DNA of 64,000 bases from Aestuariibaculum sp. M13 (GTDB lineage Bacteria > Bacteroidota > Bacteroidia > Flavobacteriales > Flavobacteriaceae), in contig NZ_JANIAC010000001.1 in assembly GCF_024723255.1 (NCBI RefSeq), positions 1,007,548 through 1,071,547 on the forward strand, written 5' to 3'. Position 1 is the stretch's first letter. Every line of letters starts with the position of its first letter. The notes below the pieces were generated by a model, which saw nothing but the letters and a program-made list of their open reading frames with translations, was not told where the DNA came from and searched no databases. The position numbers and the translations under genes were made by a program. Below, piece by piece: positions 52,009 through 62,731 of this stretch.

Positions 52009-52774
52009 ACACGTCTTTATCTTCTAAAAACTTAAGCTTATTACGGTAGAAATTAATATGGTTTCGCTCCAGCGTTACCACATCTACCATATCTCTGTTT
52101 GGTTTTAATTTAGATATGGCATTCCCCAATACATCGTACACTTCGGAGTTTCCGCAATACTCATTTTGTGCATCATCCATCCCTACCCGATTTACCCCAA
52201 CGCAGTAACACATGTTCTCTATAGCTCGTGCTTTTAGCAAGGTATCCCAGGCAAAAATTCTCGGTTTTGGCCAGTTGGCAACATAAATTAACACATCGTA
52301 ATCTTCTACATTTCTTACCCAAACAGGAAAACGCAGATCGTAACACACTTGCGGACAAATTTTCCAGCCTTTATACTCAATAATCACTTTTTTATCGCCT
52401 TTAGAAAAGACCTTATCTTCTCCTGCTAACGTAAACGTATGGCGTTTATCATATGACACTACATCTCCAGAAGGTTCAACAAACAACAACCTATTATAGT
52501 AGGATTTATTATCTTCTATAATAATACTCCCCATCACCGCCGCATTGGTTTCCTGAGCCACTTTTTGCATCCAGGACACCGTTTTGCCATCCATAGTTTC
52601 AGCAACAGCATCAGCATTCATGGTGAAAGCTGTGGTAAACATTTCGGGAAGCACAATAAGATCAACTTCTCCTTTAATCGTTTCAATTTTTTCTCTGAAT
52701 TGCTTGCGGTTCGCTTTCGGATCTTCCCAAACCAAATCGGATTGAATAAGGGCTAGTTTCAATTGATCTTGCAT
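51995..52774 (-). CDS. Nitrilase-family amidase (YafV/omega-amidase type)
   Basis: A 259-residue carbon-nitrogen hydrolase with the triad E44 (LPEMF), K110 (YDKRHTF) and C144 (QVCYDLRFP). GNSEVYDVLGNAI and the length agree with the YafV/Nit2 group, which deaminate alpha-keto-glutaramate or similar amides. It is cytosolic and a single gene. Confidence 0.92.
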   Translation of the reverse strand: MQDQLKLALIQSDLVWEDPKANRKQFREKIETIKGEVDLIVLPEMFTTAFTMNADAVAETMDGKTVSWMQKVAQETNAAVMGSIIIEDNKSYYNRLLFVEPSGDVVSYDKRHTFTLAGEDKVFSKGDKKVIIEYKGWKICPQVCYDLRFPVWVRNVEDYDVLIYVANWPKPRIFAWDTLLKARAIENMCYCVGVNRVGMDDAQNEYCGNSEVYDVLGNAISKLKPNRDMVDVVTLERNHINFYRNKLKFLEDKDVFTLQ

Positions 52775-52884
52775 AATATAAGTGGTTGTTAGTTAAACTA
52801 AAGATAGTAACTATTTAATATAATTTTCTAATTAATTTAACGCAACCTTTTCTTACTTTCAACATCTAAAATAAAACTTATAAA

Positions 52885-53241
52885 ATGAAAAATCTATTAT
52901 TTCTTATCATCATATTTGTTATACAATCATGCTCAAATGATGATAAAACAAATTATACCATTACAGAACAAACAATTAGTATTAACAATTCTGAAAATTT
53001 CGAATACGATTTAGGTTATTTTGGCGATGAGGAAGGTGCTAATATTTATACACAAGCTGAGCATTTTGAAATAAGTGAATTAAACAGAAATGAATACCAA
53101 CAGATAATATACACCTACAAAACGCAAGATGGTTTTACAGGAGCTGATTTTGTTGAAATTAGGAAGTCTGGGTATAATATCAATACCGGTAAAACAATAA
53201 TTTATGAAGCTATTAAGTTAACTATTAATGTTTCAGAGTAA
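52885..53241 (+). CDS. Small lipoprotein of unknown function
   Basis: A 118-residue protein with a lipoprotein signal (FLIIIFVIQSC, Cys 16, then SNDDK). The mature part is a short beta-rich domain (FEYDLGYFGDEEGANIYTQ, TGADFVEIRKSGYNINTG, YEAIKLTINVSE). I do not recognise a family; the size and strand pattern suit a small exported beta-sandwich. It ends 4 bp before the convergent MutS-like gene. Confidence 0.7.
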   Translation: MKNLLFLIIIFVIQSCSNDDKTNYTITEQTISINNSENFEYDLGYFGDEEGANIYTQAEHFEISELNRNEYQQIIYTYKTQDGFTGADFVEIRKSGYNINTGKTIIYEAIKLTINVSE

Positions 53242-53244
53242 TTT

Positions 53245-55014
53245 CTAAACAATTTCCATTTTTTTCAATAAAAAAGAGGCGTTCATATTCTGGCAAACAC
53301 CGCTTTTTAATTTATAGTCGAAATACAGTTCGTCGTTTATAATTTCAGCATCAAAGTAATAGTTCTTGACTGCTTCTAATTCCTGTTCTATATCACACAA
53401 ACTTAAATCATGCGTTGCTATAATTCCGGTAGCATTGGAAGCCACCAGTTTTTCAACAAATTTTTTAGAACCAATCGCTTTATCGGTACTGTTAGTGCCT
53501 TTTAAAATTTCATCTAAAACAATAAAACAACGTTCATTTTTAATGGTATCGACAATATATTTTAAGCGTGTAAGTTCTGAAAAGAAATAGGAACTATCGT
53601 CGGTTAACGAATCGGTGGTTCGCATACTGGTAATGAGCTTTATTGGCGAATAGGTACTCGACTTAGCACACACCGGCAACCCCACATTAGCCATTACAAT
53701 ATGTAACGAAATGGTTCGTAAAAAGGTACTTTTACCTGCCATATTTGCACCAGTAACAATAAAAAACTGTTCATTATTAATGGTTACATCGCTATCAACG
53801 CGTTTTTCTTTATTCAAAAACGGATGTCCTAACTGTTCTGCCAAAATTGTTGGTCCATTTTCATGAATCTTCGGAAATACAAATTCAGGATGATTAAAAG
53901 CAAAATTTCCTAAGGAATTGTAAGCATCAAAAAATGCCACGACCTCAAACCAATCGGTTACTTTATGACCATACTTTTCTATCCATTTTTCAATGCGGTA
54001 ACTATTTTTTAAATCAGTCAAGAAATAGCCATTTCCGAAAATAGCACCAATTAAATTATTTCGATTATCTAATGCATCTAAAGATCTTGAAAATGCTTTA
54101 AAAATAGCTGATGCTTTTTCTTCTCCTAACTGAATTTGCTGCTGTTTTTCTTTTAATAATTCTGAAGTAAATGTTTCCTTTTCTATTAAATCCAATAATA
54201 AAGCATATTGACGAAACGTATCTTTTACCCTATCGGTGTTGGACGACAGCACATTAATTTTCTTTAAATAGCCACCACTTACACCTAATCCAACCAAAAG
54301 CCAGTATCCCAAATATGCCGCAAATGAAAATTCAAAAAAAGCACCTATACCCAAGCCCAAAGTTACAATTGTGAATACCAACGGTAACCATTTTATAAAT
54401 TTTGGCAAAAACGATTCATAGCCTTTAAGCCACGATATAATTTGCTTTGCCGGGGTTTCAACATGTACTAAACTTGAGGTTGCCGAATAATATTGACGCC
54501 ATTGTGGTTTTTCGTTAAGTTCCATTATGGCCTTCTGACGCACTTCAATATTTTCAATATTATTAGCCTTTAACAAATTCGCTAAGGTTTGAGTACCTTC
54601 ATTATTTGTTGTTCTATTCATAAACTGAAAGAATGAACCCCGACCAAATAAATCGATATCTAAACTGTAAAAATGCTTCGGATCTTGAAATTCTAAACCT
54701 TGATTGCGATGGTGGAAATCTCCTGATAAAATTTTAAGTTCTTCTTCATTGAGTTCCTCCAAAGCCTTATTAAAATTTCGTTTGGCTTTAACATCGTTAT
54801 ATTTTGTCAACAAAACAATAAATACAATAATTCCCAACAACCCAATTCCAAGTGCCAGCTGCCATTGCGCAAAGAATGTATAAATTCCACCTGCACTCAA
54901 CAGAAAAACCAGTAAGCGCAAACTGCTTAACCCTGTCATTTTTCGGTAATACCTCTGAGTTTCAGCAGTATAAATATCTAGGTGTTTTTTATAGTAAAAT
55001 TCTGGTGATTCCAT
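53245..55014 (-). CDS. Membrane-anchored MutS-family ATPase
   Basis: 589 residues from the ATG at 55014. The N-terminus carries two adjacent transmembrane helices (about 30-50 and 52-70) and a second pair follows (about 209-229 and 231-249). The C-terminal MutS ATPase has Walker A TGANMAGKST (421-430), the STxxD-like SMRTTDSLTDDSSYFFSEL, and Walker B CFIVLDEILKGTNS (497-502 core). The mismatch-recognition domain is absent. This arrangement occurs in Bacteroidota MutS-like proteins; a mismatch-repair role is unlikely, and the membrane function is unknown. Confidence 0.88.
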   Translation of the reverse strand: MESPEFYYKKHLDIYTAETQRYYRKMTGLSSLRLLVFLLSAGGIYTFFAQWQLALGIGLLGIIVFIVLLTKYNDVKAKRNFNKALEELNEEELKILSGDFHHRNQGLEFQDPKHFYSLDIDLFGRGSFFQFMNRTTNNEGTQTLANLLKANNIENIEVRQKAIMELNEKPQWRQYYSATSSLVHVETPAKQIISWLKGYESFLPKFIKWLPLVFTIVTLGLGIGAFFEFSFAAYLGYWLLVGLGVSGGYLKKINVLSSNTDRVKDTFRQYALLLDLIEKETFTSELLKEKQQQIQLGEEKASAIFKAFSRSLDALDNRNNLIGAIFGNGYFLTDLKNSYRIEKWIEKYGHKVTDWFEVVAFFDAYNSLGNFAFNHPEFVFPKIHENGPTILAEQLGHPFLNKEKRVDSDVTINNEQFFIVTGANMAGKSTFLRTISLHIVMANVGLPVCAKSSTYSPIKLITSMRTTDSLTDDSSYFFSELTRLKYIVDTIKNERCFIVLDEILKGTNSTDKAIGSKKFVEKLVASNATGIIATHDLSLCDIEQELEAVKNYYFDAEIINDELYFDYKLKSGVCQNMNASFLLKKMEIV

Positions 55015-55052
55015 GGTAATTATTGAAAGATATTTAATTTCAAAGTAAAGAA

Positions 55053-55085
55053 ACAAAAAAGCCCCGAATGACTTCAGGGCTTTAT
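55053..55085 (-). terminator. Terminator of the Bax inhibitor-1 gene
   Basis: Stem AAAGCCCCGAA/TTCAGGGCTTT with a T-rich tail on the minus strand. It lies about 40 bp upstream of the MutS-like start. Confidence 0.8.
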
Positions 55086-55103
55086 TATTATTTTATGTTT
55101 TTA

Positions 55104-55808
55104 TTAATCTCTAGACATAAAAATGCGCAGTATGTACCAAAACAATAGCATTAACGCAGCGAATAAACCTAAGGCTGCAGGTATATATTGATCGTCTGAA
55201 TATTTATTAACAAGATTTGATGTTTGATATAAAATAGAACCTGCTGCCAATACACACATAGCTACCGAAAACCAAAGTCCTAAATTAAAACCAAAAAGAC
55301 TTCCTGCAATAACTAAACCTATTGCAATAAAAAATCCGACCGTTAATCCGGCCTTTAAAAACGAGAAATCTTTTTTAGTTACGAATACAATAGCCGACAA
55401 CCCTGTAAACAGACACAATGTAACTATGGCCGCCTGATTTAATATTTCAGGACCAGACTCCATATAAAACGCAGCAATGTAAATAATAGGAACAAAAATC
55501 AAGGCTTCAGCTAATATATAAACCCCATAGGCTAAATACTGCATATTTTTATCGGCTGTTCTTAAAGTCATACTTTCAGCATAATTGGTTACTAACATAA
55601 ATCCGCCAAGCATAATTAACCAGCTCCAACCTTCTGTCATAGACAACATAAATTCTATTACAGTATCACTTTGAAGCAATAAATATTCAAATAAAACAAA
55701 AGCCAACACGCCTCCTGCTACATGAGAATACGTCTTTTTGTAAAATGCGACCTTATCTGCTTCAGATAAATCGGCGACCATTAATTTGTTTTGAATCATG
55801 TCTTCCAT
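55104..55808 (-). CDS. Bax inhibitor-1/YccA family membrane protein
   Basis: A 234-residue protein with seven predicted transmembrane helices from about residue 28 on. FYKKTYSHVAGGVLAFVLFEYLLL at the N-terminus and LNKYSDDQYIPAALGLFAALMLLFWYILRIF at the end match the BI-1 family; a single conserved Asp near the C-terminal end (YSDDQY) fits the Ca-leak/pH sensor of the family. The function in bacteria is unclear. Confidence 0.9.
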   Translation of the reverse strand: MEDMIQNKLMVADLSEADKVAFYKKTYSHVAGGVLAFVLFEYLLLQSDTVIEFMLSMTEGWSWLIMLGGFMLVTNYAESMTLRTADKNMQYLAYGVYILAEALIFVPIIYIAAFYMESGPEILNQAAIVTLCLFTGLSAIVFVTKKDFSFLKAGLTVGFFIAIGLVIAGSLFGFNLGLWFSVAMCVLAAGSILYQTSNLVNKYSDDQYIPAALGLFAALMLLFWYILRIFMSRD

Positions 55809-55852
55809 AAACTATTTTTTATTTAATGTTAGATGATAAATGTAATAAAAAA

Positions 55853-55891
55853 AGAAACCGAATTCTTACGTAATCGTAAAAATTCGGTTTC
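55853..55891 (-). terminator. Terminator of the zinc peptidase gene
   Basis: Stem AAACCGAATT/AATTCGGTTT with an inner AU stem; T run on the minus strand. Confidence 0.8.
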
Positions 55892-55911
55892 AGTACATTT
55901 TTCTGTATCAA

Positions 55912-56610
55912 CTAATCTCTTGAGCCTCCTAATACGCGTAAGCCCCAAAATAATAAGTTTGCTAACGCTCCAATTGCTGCTACAAGATAGGTTCTTGCCG
56001 CCCATTTAAGTGCATCTTCAGAACCGGCATACTCTTCCTGAGATACCATATTTTTATTCTTTAACCATGCTAAAGCGCGATTACTTGCATCGTATTCTAC
56101 AGGCAGTGTAATAAAGCTAAATAAAGTTGCCGCTGCCATAAAAACCAAACCAAGAATAGCTACATAAAAGCCCATGCCTGCACTTTCAGCTGCACCAAGA
56201 ACCAGACCTCCAATAACCAACCATTGCGACATTCCTGAAGTTACACTAACTATTGGCACTAAAGCCGAGCGCATTTGTAACCACTCATAAGCCTGAGCAT
56301 GTTGCACTGCATGACCACATTCGTGAGCAGCTACAGCTGCCGCTGCGGCATTACGCTGATGGTATACAGCTTCACTTAAATTCACGGTTTTATTTTTGGG
56401 GTTATAATGATCGGTTAAACGACCTGGTGTAGAAATAACCTCAACATCGGTAATACCATGATCGGCCAACATTTTCTCAGCTATCTGAGCACCAGTCATC
56501 CCATTTCTTAACTGAACCTTTGAGTATTGTTCAAATTTTCGTTTTAACTGATTACTCACTAACCAGCTTACCAGAGCAATACCTCCTATTAATATATAAT
56601 ATCCTATCAT
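55912..56610 (-). CDS. Neutral zinc metallopeptidase (YugP-like)
   Basis: 232 residues from the ATG at 56610; a further ATG upstream at 56685 gives no sensible N-terminus. An N-terminal membrane helix (YYILIGGIALVSWLVS) is followed by the zinc-peptidase motif HECGH (96-100) in AVAAHECGHAVQHA and three further hydrophobic helices (for example LFWGLRVLGGSRD at the end). The DUF2268/Zn_protease_2 group of membrane proteases fits. The substrate is unknown. Confidence 0.88.
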   Translation of the reverse strand: MIGYYILIGGIALVSWLVSNQLKRKFEQYSKVQLRNGMTGAQIAEKMLADHGITDVEVISTPGRLTDHYNPKNKTVNLSEAVYHQRNAAAAAVAAHECGHAVQHAQAYEWLQMRSALVPIVSVTSGMSQWLVIGGLVLGAAESAGMGFYVAILGLVFMAAATLFSFITLPVEYDASNRALAWLKNKNMVSQEEYAGSEDALKWAARTYLVAAIGALANLLFWGLRVLGGSRD

Positions 56611-56710
56611 TGTTTTTAATTTAAATTCACAATTAAATATAACAAAAATAGCGCCATTTTTTACGGCATGATATTCTGTCAGCACCCAAAATATTGTTAA
56701 AATAAGGACA

Positions 56711-56749
56711 TAAAAAAACGGGATATCTATTTCTAAATATCCCGTTTTA
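56711..56749 (-). terminator. Terminator of ald
   Basis: Stem AAACGGGATATC/AATATCCCGTTT on the minus strand, about 20 bp after the ald stop. Confidence 0.85.
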
Positions 56750-56769
56750 AGCTTTATTAAAATAATTTA

Positions 56770-57870
56770 TTAAGACGCTACAAACTCTAAATCGAAAGCT
56801 TCAGCGATTTCTTTATAAACGATATCTCCTTTAACAACATTTAATCCTTTTGCTAAAGACGCGTTGTTAGCACAAGCTTGCTCCCATCCTTCGTTAGCTA
56901 ATCTAATTACGTAAGGTAAAGTTACGTTAGTTAAAGCTACAGTAGAAGTGTAAGGTACAGCACCTGGCATGTTAGCCACACAGTAGTGTACTACATCATC
57001 AATGATGTAAGTAGGATCTTGGTGTGTAGTTGCGTGAGTTGTTTCAAAACATCCACCTTGGTCTACAGCAACGTCAACGATTACTGTTCCAGGACGCATA
57101 TCTTTAAGCATATCTTTAGTGATTAATTTAGGCGCTTTTGCTCCTTTAATTAATACACCACCGATAACTAAATCTGTTTCTGGTAAGTGTTTTCTAATGT
57201 TGTACTCACTAGAGAACTCAGTATTTACGTTAGCTGGCATGATATCAGAGATGTAACGTAATTGCTTCATGTTAATATCCATGATAGTTACGTTAGCTCC
57301 TAAACCTGCTGCCATTTTAGCTGCCTGGATACCTACGATACCACCACCTAAAACTAATACATTTGCAGGAGGAACACCCGGAACACCACCTAGTAAAATT
57401 CCACGTCCTTTAATTGGTTTCTCTAAATATTTAGCACCTTGTTGGATAGACATTCTACCAGCAACCTCAGACATTGGAACTAATAATGGTAAAGACCCGT
57501 CAGCATCTTCTACAGTTTCGTAAGCGATACAAACCGCTTTACTTTCGATCATTGCTTTAGTAAGGGTTTCACTTGATGCAAAATGAAAATAAGTAAATAC
57601 AACCTGATCTTTCTTAATTAAGCTGTACTCCTTCTCGATAGGTTCTTTCACCTTAACAATCATATCCGCTATCTCATAAACCTCTTCAATGGTTTCAAGA
57701 ATAGTTGCTCCAGCTTTAATATAATCTTGGTCAAGAAATCCACTACCAAAACCTGCATCTTTTTGCACGAATACTTCGTGGTTTCTTTTAGTAAGCTCGA
57801 ATACACCTGAAGGTGTCATACCTACTCTGTTCTCATTGTTTTTAATTTCTATAGGAACACCAATTTTCAT
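56770..57870 (-). CDS. ald: Alanine dehydrogenase
   Basis: A 366-residue NAD-dependent enzyme with MKIGVPIEIKNNENRVGMTP (substrate-binding N-terminus), the NAD-binding VLVLGGGIVGIQAAKMA (GxGxxG), VDVAVDQGGCFETT, and YCVANMPGAVPYTST. It interconverts L-alanine and pyruvate with ammonia. Codon use is less AT-rich than in neighbours and favours codons seen in rpsP, which fits high expression. Confidence 0.95.
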   Translation of the reverse strand: MKIGVPIEIKNNENRVGMTPSGVFELTKRNHEVFVQKDAGFGSGFLDQDYIKAGATILETIEEVYEIADMIVKVKEPIEKEYSLIKKDQVVFTYFHFASSETLTKAMIESKAVCIAYETVEDADGSLPLLVPMSEVAGRMSIQQGAKYLEKPIKGRGILLGGVPGVPPANVLVLGGGIVGIQAAKMAAGLGANVTIMDINMKQLRYISDIMPANVNTEFSSEYNIRKHLPETDLVIGGVLIKGAKAPKLITKDMLKDMRPGTVIVDVAVDQGGCFETTHATTHQDPTYIIDDVVHYCVANMPGAVPYTSTVALTNVTLPYVIRLANEGWEQACANNASLAKGLNVVKGDIVYKEIAEAFDLEFVAS

Positions 57871-58090
57871 TTTGAATTTATTTAAAATGTTAGTTATAAA
57901 TTATTTACACCAAATAAGTCCTTTTGGTAATTTTCAGCAAATTTCCGTTTTAAATACATTATTATTAATGGTTTTAACAATAAATTATGAATTAAATAAA
58001 TACTATCGATTTAGTAGGTTTATATTGAGGATTTTTCAATCAAAATACTCAAACCACTAACACGTAAACCGCTGATTTAAAGTTAGATAT

Positions 58091-58131
58091 AAAAAAAGCA
58101 TTGTGCAATATTAAAATGCACAATGCTTTAA
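58091..58131 (-). terminator. Terminator of leuS
   Basis: Stem AAAGCATTGTGCA/TGCACAATGCTTT on the minus strand. The rest of 57871-58160 holds only AT-rich sequence. Confidence 0.85.
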
Positions 58132-58160
58132 CTTTATAATCAATATTTTAGACTGAAGAT

Positions 58161-60974
58161 TTAGCCTACAATATTTACAATTTTGCCTGGTACAACAATC
58201 ACCTTTTTAGGGGCTCTTCCCTGTAATTGCTCCTGAGTTTTTTCGTGAGCTAATACGGTTTTCTCGATATCTTCCTTACTCATATCTAACGGTAATTCTA
58301 AAGTGAAACGCATTTTACCATTAAATGAAATTGGGTAATTCTTACTGCTTTCTACTAAATGACTCTCGTCGAATTTAGGGAAGGCTGCCGTTGAAATCGA
58401 TTCGTTATGTCCTAACTGACTCCATAATTCTTCTGCAATGTGAGGTGCGTACGGAGAAATTAAAACCAATAACTGCTCTAAAACAGCTTTCGACGAACAC
58501 TTTTCTGCTGTTAATTCGTTAACCGCAATCATAAAAGTTGACACCGATGTATTGAACGAGAAGTTCTCGATATCTTCCTGTACTTTCTTAATTGTTTTAT
58601 GAAGCGTTTTTAAGCTGTCTTTACTTGGCTCGCTATCGTCTATTCGTAATCCGTTATCGTCTACATACAGTTTCCAAAGTTTTTTAAGGAACCCGTGAAC
58701 ACCTGTAATACCAGCCGTATTCCAAGGTTTGTATTGCTCTAACGGCCCAAGGAACATTTCGTATAAACGTAAAGAATCGGCACCGTAATCGATACAAATC
58801 TGGTCTGGATTCACCACATTATACTTCGATTTCGACATTTTTTCAACTTCACGACCTACTTTGTAAACGCCATCTTCTAAAACAAATTCGGCATCCTTAA
58901 ATTCTTCTCGCCAGTTTTTAAAGGCTTCAATATCTAATTCATCTGATGCATTTACAAAAGATACATCTGCATGAATTGGCTGCACTTTTTGTCCTTCGAT
59001 TAATCCTTTCGATAAAAATTTATTTTCTCCTTCAACACGATAAACAAAAGCACTTGTTCCAAGAATCATCCCTTGGTTAATCAGTTTTTTAGCAAATTCT
59101 TCAACCGGCACAACGCCTTTATCGAATAAGAATTTTTGCCAGAAACGCGCATATAATAAATGCCCGGTAGCATGCTCGCTTCCACCGATGTATAAATCGA
59201 CATCTTTCCAGTAATTCAACGCCTCCTGACTTGCGAAAGCTTCAGTGTTGGTAGAATCCATATAACGGTTAAAATACCATGAACTTCCAGCCCAACCTGG
59301 CATGGTGTTTAACTCTAATGGGAAAATCGTGTTATTATCAATTAAATCGTTACTTACTACGCGGTTTTCAACCGTATCCCAGGCCCAAACCGTCGCGTTA
59401 CCTAATGGTGGCTCACCAGTTTCGGTTGGTAAATACTTTTCTACTTCAGGTAATTGAATTGGCAAATGCGCTGCATCAATCATTTGTGGCATACCATCTA
59501 CATAATAAACAGGGAATGGTTCTCCCCAGTAACGCTGACGGCTAAATACGGCGTCGCGTAAACGGTAGTTGGTTTTCCCTTCTCCACAACCTAACTTTTC
59601 TAACTCGGCAATAACCGTTTTGGTTGCTTCTTTATAATTTAAACCATTTAAAAAGTCGCTGTTAGCGATAATGGTTTTGTCTTTATCGGCAAAGGCTTCT
59701 TCCGAAATATCGGCACCTTCAAAAATATTTGGAATGGCAATGTTGAAATGCTTCGCGAAATCGTAATCGCGCTGGTCACCACATGGTACAGACATTACTG
59801 CTCCTGTTCCGTAACCTGCTAACACGTAATCGCCAATCCAAACCGGAATGGGTTCTTTAGTAAACGGATGCTCGGCATACGCTCCTGTGAATGCTCCGGT
59901 AATGGTTTTAACATCTGCCATACGCTCACGCTCACTACGTTTTGCAGTCGCTTCCATATAAGCTTCAACCTCAGCTTTTTGCTCAGGCGTTGTAATTTTA
60001 GACACCAAATCATGCTCAGGTGCCAAGGTCATAAAACTCACCCCGAAAATAGTATCAGGACGTGTGGTGAAGACTTCAATCACGGCATCATGATCTTTCA
60101 CATTGAACGTTACAGAAGCTCCAACCGATTTACCAATCCAGTTACGCTGACTTTCCTTTAAAGAATCGGTCCAGTCAATGGTATTTAAGCCTTGTAATAA
60201 ACGCTCGGCATACGCAGAAATACGCATACTCCACTGCGTCATTTTCTTTCTCACCACTAGATGACCACCACGCTCAGAAACCCCATTAACAATCTCGTCA
60301 TTAGCTAAAACAGTTCCTAAAGCCGGACACCAGTTTACTTCGGTTTCTGCTAAATAGGTTAATCTATATTGTAATAAAATTTCCTGTTGTTCTTTCGATG
60401 AAAGCGCGTTCCAGTCTTCTGCTGTGAATGACTCAACAGCATCATCACAAACGGCATTAACTTTAGCATTTCCTTCAGCTTCAAAAATTTTGATTAATTC
60501 TGAAATATCTTCAGCTTTCTCAGCGTCGTTGTTGTACCATGAGTTGAATAACTGAATGAAAATCCACTGTGTCCATTTGTAGTAACTTGGATCAGACGTA
60601 CGAACTTCACGAGACCAGTCGAAGGAAAAACCGATTTGATCTAACTGACGACGATAAGTCGCGATATTAGTTTCAGTTGTAATGGCAGGATGCTGACCTG
60701 TTTGAATGGCATACTGTTCTGCCGGTAAACCAAAGCTATCATACCCCTGCGGATGCAATACATTAAATCCTTGATGACGCTTGTAACGTGCATAAATATC
60801 AGAGGCAATATAACCCAGAGGATGCCCAACATGTAATCCGGCTCCACTTGGGTAAGGAAACATGTCTAATACATAATATTTAGGTTTGTCTGAATGATTT
60901 TCAGCCTTAAACGTTTGATTTTTGGCCCAATATTCTTGCCACTTTTTCTCGATTTGATTGAAATCGTATTTCAT
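58161..60974 (-). CDS. leuS: Leucyl-tRNA synthetase
   Basis: A 937-residue class I synthetase. The HIGH motif reads HVGH (48-51), the editing (CP1) domain has [12 protein letters not shown], the KMSKS motif is MSKSKYN, and a C-terminal anticodon-binding and LeuRS-specific tail ([17 protein letters not shown]) is present. An acidic insertion ([32 protein letters not shown]) between the Rossmann halves is long but seen in Bacteroidota LeuRS. It attaches Leu to tRNA-Leu. Confidence 0.97.
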   Translation of the reverse strand: MKYDFNQIEKKWQEYWAKNQTFKAENHSDKPKYYVLDMFPYPSGAGLHVGHPLGYIASDIYARYKRHQGFNVLHPQGYDSFGLPAEQYAIQTGQHPAITTETNIATYRRQLDQIGFSFDWSREVRTSDPSYYKWTQWIFIQLFNSWYNNDAEKAEDISELIKIFEAEGNAKVNAVCDDAVESFTAEDWNALSSKEQQEILLQYRLTYLAETEVNWCPALGTVLANDEIVNGVSERGGHLVVRKKMTQWSMRISAYAERLLQGLNTIDWTDSLKESQRNWIGKSVGASVTFNVKDHDAVIEVFTTRPDTIFGVSFMTLAPEHDLVSKITTPEQKAEVEAYMEATAKRSERERMADVKTITGAFTGAYAEHPFTKEPIPVWIGDYVLAGYGTGAVMSVPCGDQRDYDFAKHFNIAIPNIFEGADISEEAFADKDKTIIANSDFLNGLNYKEATKTVIAELEKLGCGEGKTNYRLRDAVFSRQRYWGEPFPVYYVDGMPQMIDAAHLPIQLPEVEKYLPTETGEPPLGNATVWAWDTVENRVVSNDLIDNNTIFPLELNTMPGWAGSSWYFNRYMDSTNTEAFASQEALNYWKDVDLYIGGSEHATGHLLYARFWQKFLFDKGVVPVEEFAKKLINQGMILGTSAFVYRVEGENKFLSKGLIEGQKVQPIHADVSFVNASDELDIEAFKNWREEFKDAEFVLEDGVYKVGREVEKMSKSKYNVVNPDQICIDYGADSLRLYEMFLGPLEQYKPWNTAGITGVHGFLKKLWKLYVDDNGLRIDDSEPSKDSLKTLHKTIKKVQEDIENFSFNTSVSTFMIAVNELTAEKCSSKAVLEQLLVLISPYAPHIAEELWSQLGHNESISTAAFPKFDESHLVESSKNYPISFNGKMRFTLELPLDMSKEDIEKTVLAHEKTQEQLQGRAPKKVIVVPGKIVNIVG

Positions 60975-61175
60975 CTACTTAATATATTATTCTTTCAACA
61001 GGCATTCATCCTATTGTCATTCTGCTTTTTAAAAGCGCAAATTTACGGTTTCTTCAGAAAACAGAAAGCCTTTATACACAATTAATAAAATTGAATTTTA
61101 AGCCCGCATTATAACAATCCTTTAAGCATTCGTTTTACAGAGTATTTGTAATTTCGCGACTTAAATAACCTGACC

Positions 61176-62090
61176 TTGATAAAAGATACTACCAAAGCAC
61201 ACTTAGCGTTATTAGGAGCCAACATTATTTACGGAGCCAATTATATTATTGCCAAAGGCGTGATGCCCAACAAAATTGGTCCGACAGCCTTTGTTTTTAT
61301 ACGATTAGCCTGTTGTGTTTTACTGTTCTGGATTATAAAATTGTTATTTGTTAAAGAAAAAGTTGAAAAGAAAGATTTTCTGCGTTTAGCACTTTGCGGC
61401 TTGTTTGGTGGGGCATTAAATCAATCCTTGTTTTTTCACGGTATAAACTTAACCTCACCTATTGATGCCTCTATTATTACCACAGCAACACCGGTAATTG
61501 TTTTAGTATTCAGCTATTTTATTCTGAAAGAACGCATCACTAAAAACAAAATTCTTGGCATTACTTTAGGCGCTATTGGTGCTGTTTTATTGATTCTATA
61601 TGGAAACAAAGCCGTTGGAACCAGTTCGTTTTTAGGAAACTTATTTATTCTATTGAATGCGTGCAGTTACGGACTGTATCTGGTACTAGCAAAAACGTTA
61701 ATGCACAAATACAATGCGATGACCGTAGTGAGCTGGATTTTCTTCTTCGGATTTTTATATGTCTTCCCGTTTGGCATTAACGCCTTTTTAGAAACTGATT
61801 TTGCTGGGTTTGATTTAGACACCTATTTAACTATTGGTTATGTGGTGATTTTTACCACCTTTCTAGCCTACTTTTTCAATATTTATGCACTTAATCATTT
61901 AGCGCCATCGGTAACCAGCAGCTATGTTTATTTACAACCTGCGGTAAGCTTCATTATGGTAAGTATCATGGCTTATGTTTTTATGAAAACCCAATATGCG
62001 CAAGACATTAATCTGGTAAAAATATTAAGTTGTGGACTTGTTGCTCTTGGAGTTTATCTAGTGAGTAAACCACAAAAAAATAAGGTCTAA
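61176..62090 (+). CDS. EamA/DMT-family transporter
   Basis: A 304-residue protein with ten transmembrane helices in two EamA repeats (HLALLGANIIYGANYIIAKG and LGNLFILLNACSYGLYLVLA). The start is a TTG at 61176; no in-frame ATG fits the N-terminal helix. It probably exports metabolites; the substrate is not evident. The final stop codon lies inside the terminator stem at 62080-62103. Confidence 0.88.
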   Translation: MIKDTTKAHLALLGANIIYGANYIIAKGVMPNKIGPTAFVFIRLACCVLLFWIIKLLFVKEKVEKKDFLRLALCGLFGGALNQSLFFHGINLTSPIDASIITTATPVIVLVFSYFILKERITKNKILGITLGAIGAVLLILYGNKAVGTSSFLGNLFILLNACSYGLYLVLAKTLMHKYNAMTVVSWIFFFGFLYVFPFGINAFLETDFAGFDLDTYLTIGYVVIFTTFLAYFFNIYALNHLAPSVTSSYVYLQPAVSFIMVSIMAYVFMKTQYAQDINLVKILSCGLVALGVYLVSKPQKNKV

Positions 62091-62103
62091 ATTTTAGACC
62101 TTA
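62080..62103. terminator. Terminator overlapping the DMT transporter stop
   Basis: Stem AAGGTCTAA/TTAGACCTT (62082-62102) includes the TAA stop; it is short and may serve both convergent genes. Confidence 0.6.
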
Positions 62104-62125
62104 TCCTCTTTATTTTTAATACTGC

Positions 62126-62731
62126 TTAAAATCTACGTCCGATAGAAAACTGAAATACACTGTTTTGCGCATCCGGATTATCAAAAGCATTAGTCACACC
62201 AATATTGTATCGCGCCTGAGCAAACCAATAACGATCCAAATTTAAACTTAAGCCAAAGTTAAAACCTAAATCAAAGGTATTGGCGCCAGCATCGTAATCG
62301 TAATAATCGTCACTGTAGTTAGCTCTGTCTTTCACCAAAAATCCTAATTGAGGTCCGAAATCTAAACTCAACTGATCACCTAAATAAAATTTAGCCATCA
62401 CCGGTACCGAAATATAATCTAAGTAATATCGCGCCTGAAGTCCGTCGGAATACATTTCTTCACCACCAACACGTGAAAACAAAAATTCAGGTTGAATAGC
62501 AAAATTTCTGCTGATTCTATTTTCAGCCGTTAAACCTATATGATATCCTAACAAACTATTGCGAGCTATACCATCATTCCCTCCTTGAAACGACGATACA
62601 TTCAGTCCGGCTTTTAAACCAAACACATAATTATTATTACTACTATACCTCTGATTATAACGTTGCGCCTGAGCTTGATTAAAAAATGCTGCGAATGTGA
62701 TTAAGGCTAAAATTAAAATGTTCTTCTTCAT
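62126..62731 (-). CDS. Outer-membrane beta-barrel (porin-family/PorT-like) protein
   Basis: A 201-residue protein with a signal peptide (ILALITFAAFFNQAQAQ), then eight amphipathic beta strands (VFGLKAGLNVSSF, LLGYHIGLTAENRI, IQPEFLFSRVG, LDYISVPVMAKFYL, DFGPQLGFLVKD, FDLGFNFGLSLNL, FAQARYNIGV, FQFSIGRRF). The C-terminal Phe is the usual BAM recognition signal. This is the OMP_b-brl_2 family of Bacteroidota. The function is unknown. Confidence 0.9.
   Translation of the reverse strand: MKKNILILALITFAAFFNQAQAQRYNQRYSSNNNYVFGLKAGLNVSSFQGGNDGIARNSLLGYHIGLTAENRISRNFAIQPEFLFSRVGGEEMYSDGLQARYYLDYISVPVMAKFYLGDQLSLDFGPQLGFLVKDRANYSDDYYDYDAGANTFDLGFNFGLSLNLDRYWFAQARYNIGVTNAFDNPDAQNSVFQFSIGRRF

Noticed and set aside
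57836-58060. A 74-codon plus-strand frame upstream of ald.
   Set aside because: It starts inside ald on the opposite strand and runs through AT-rich intergenic DNA with no recognisable protein features.
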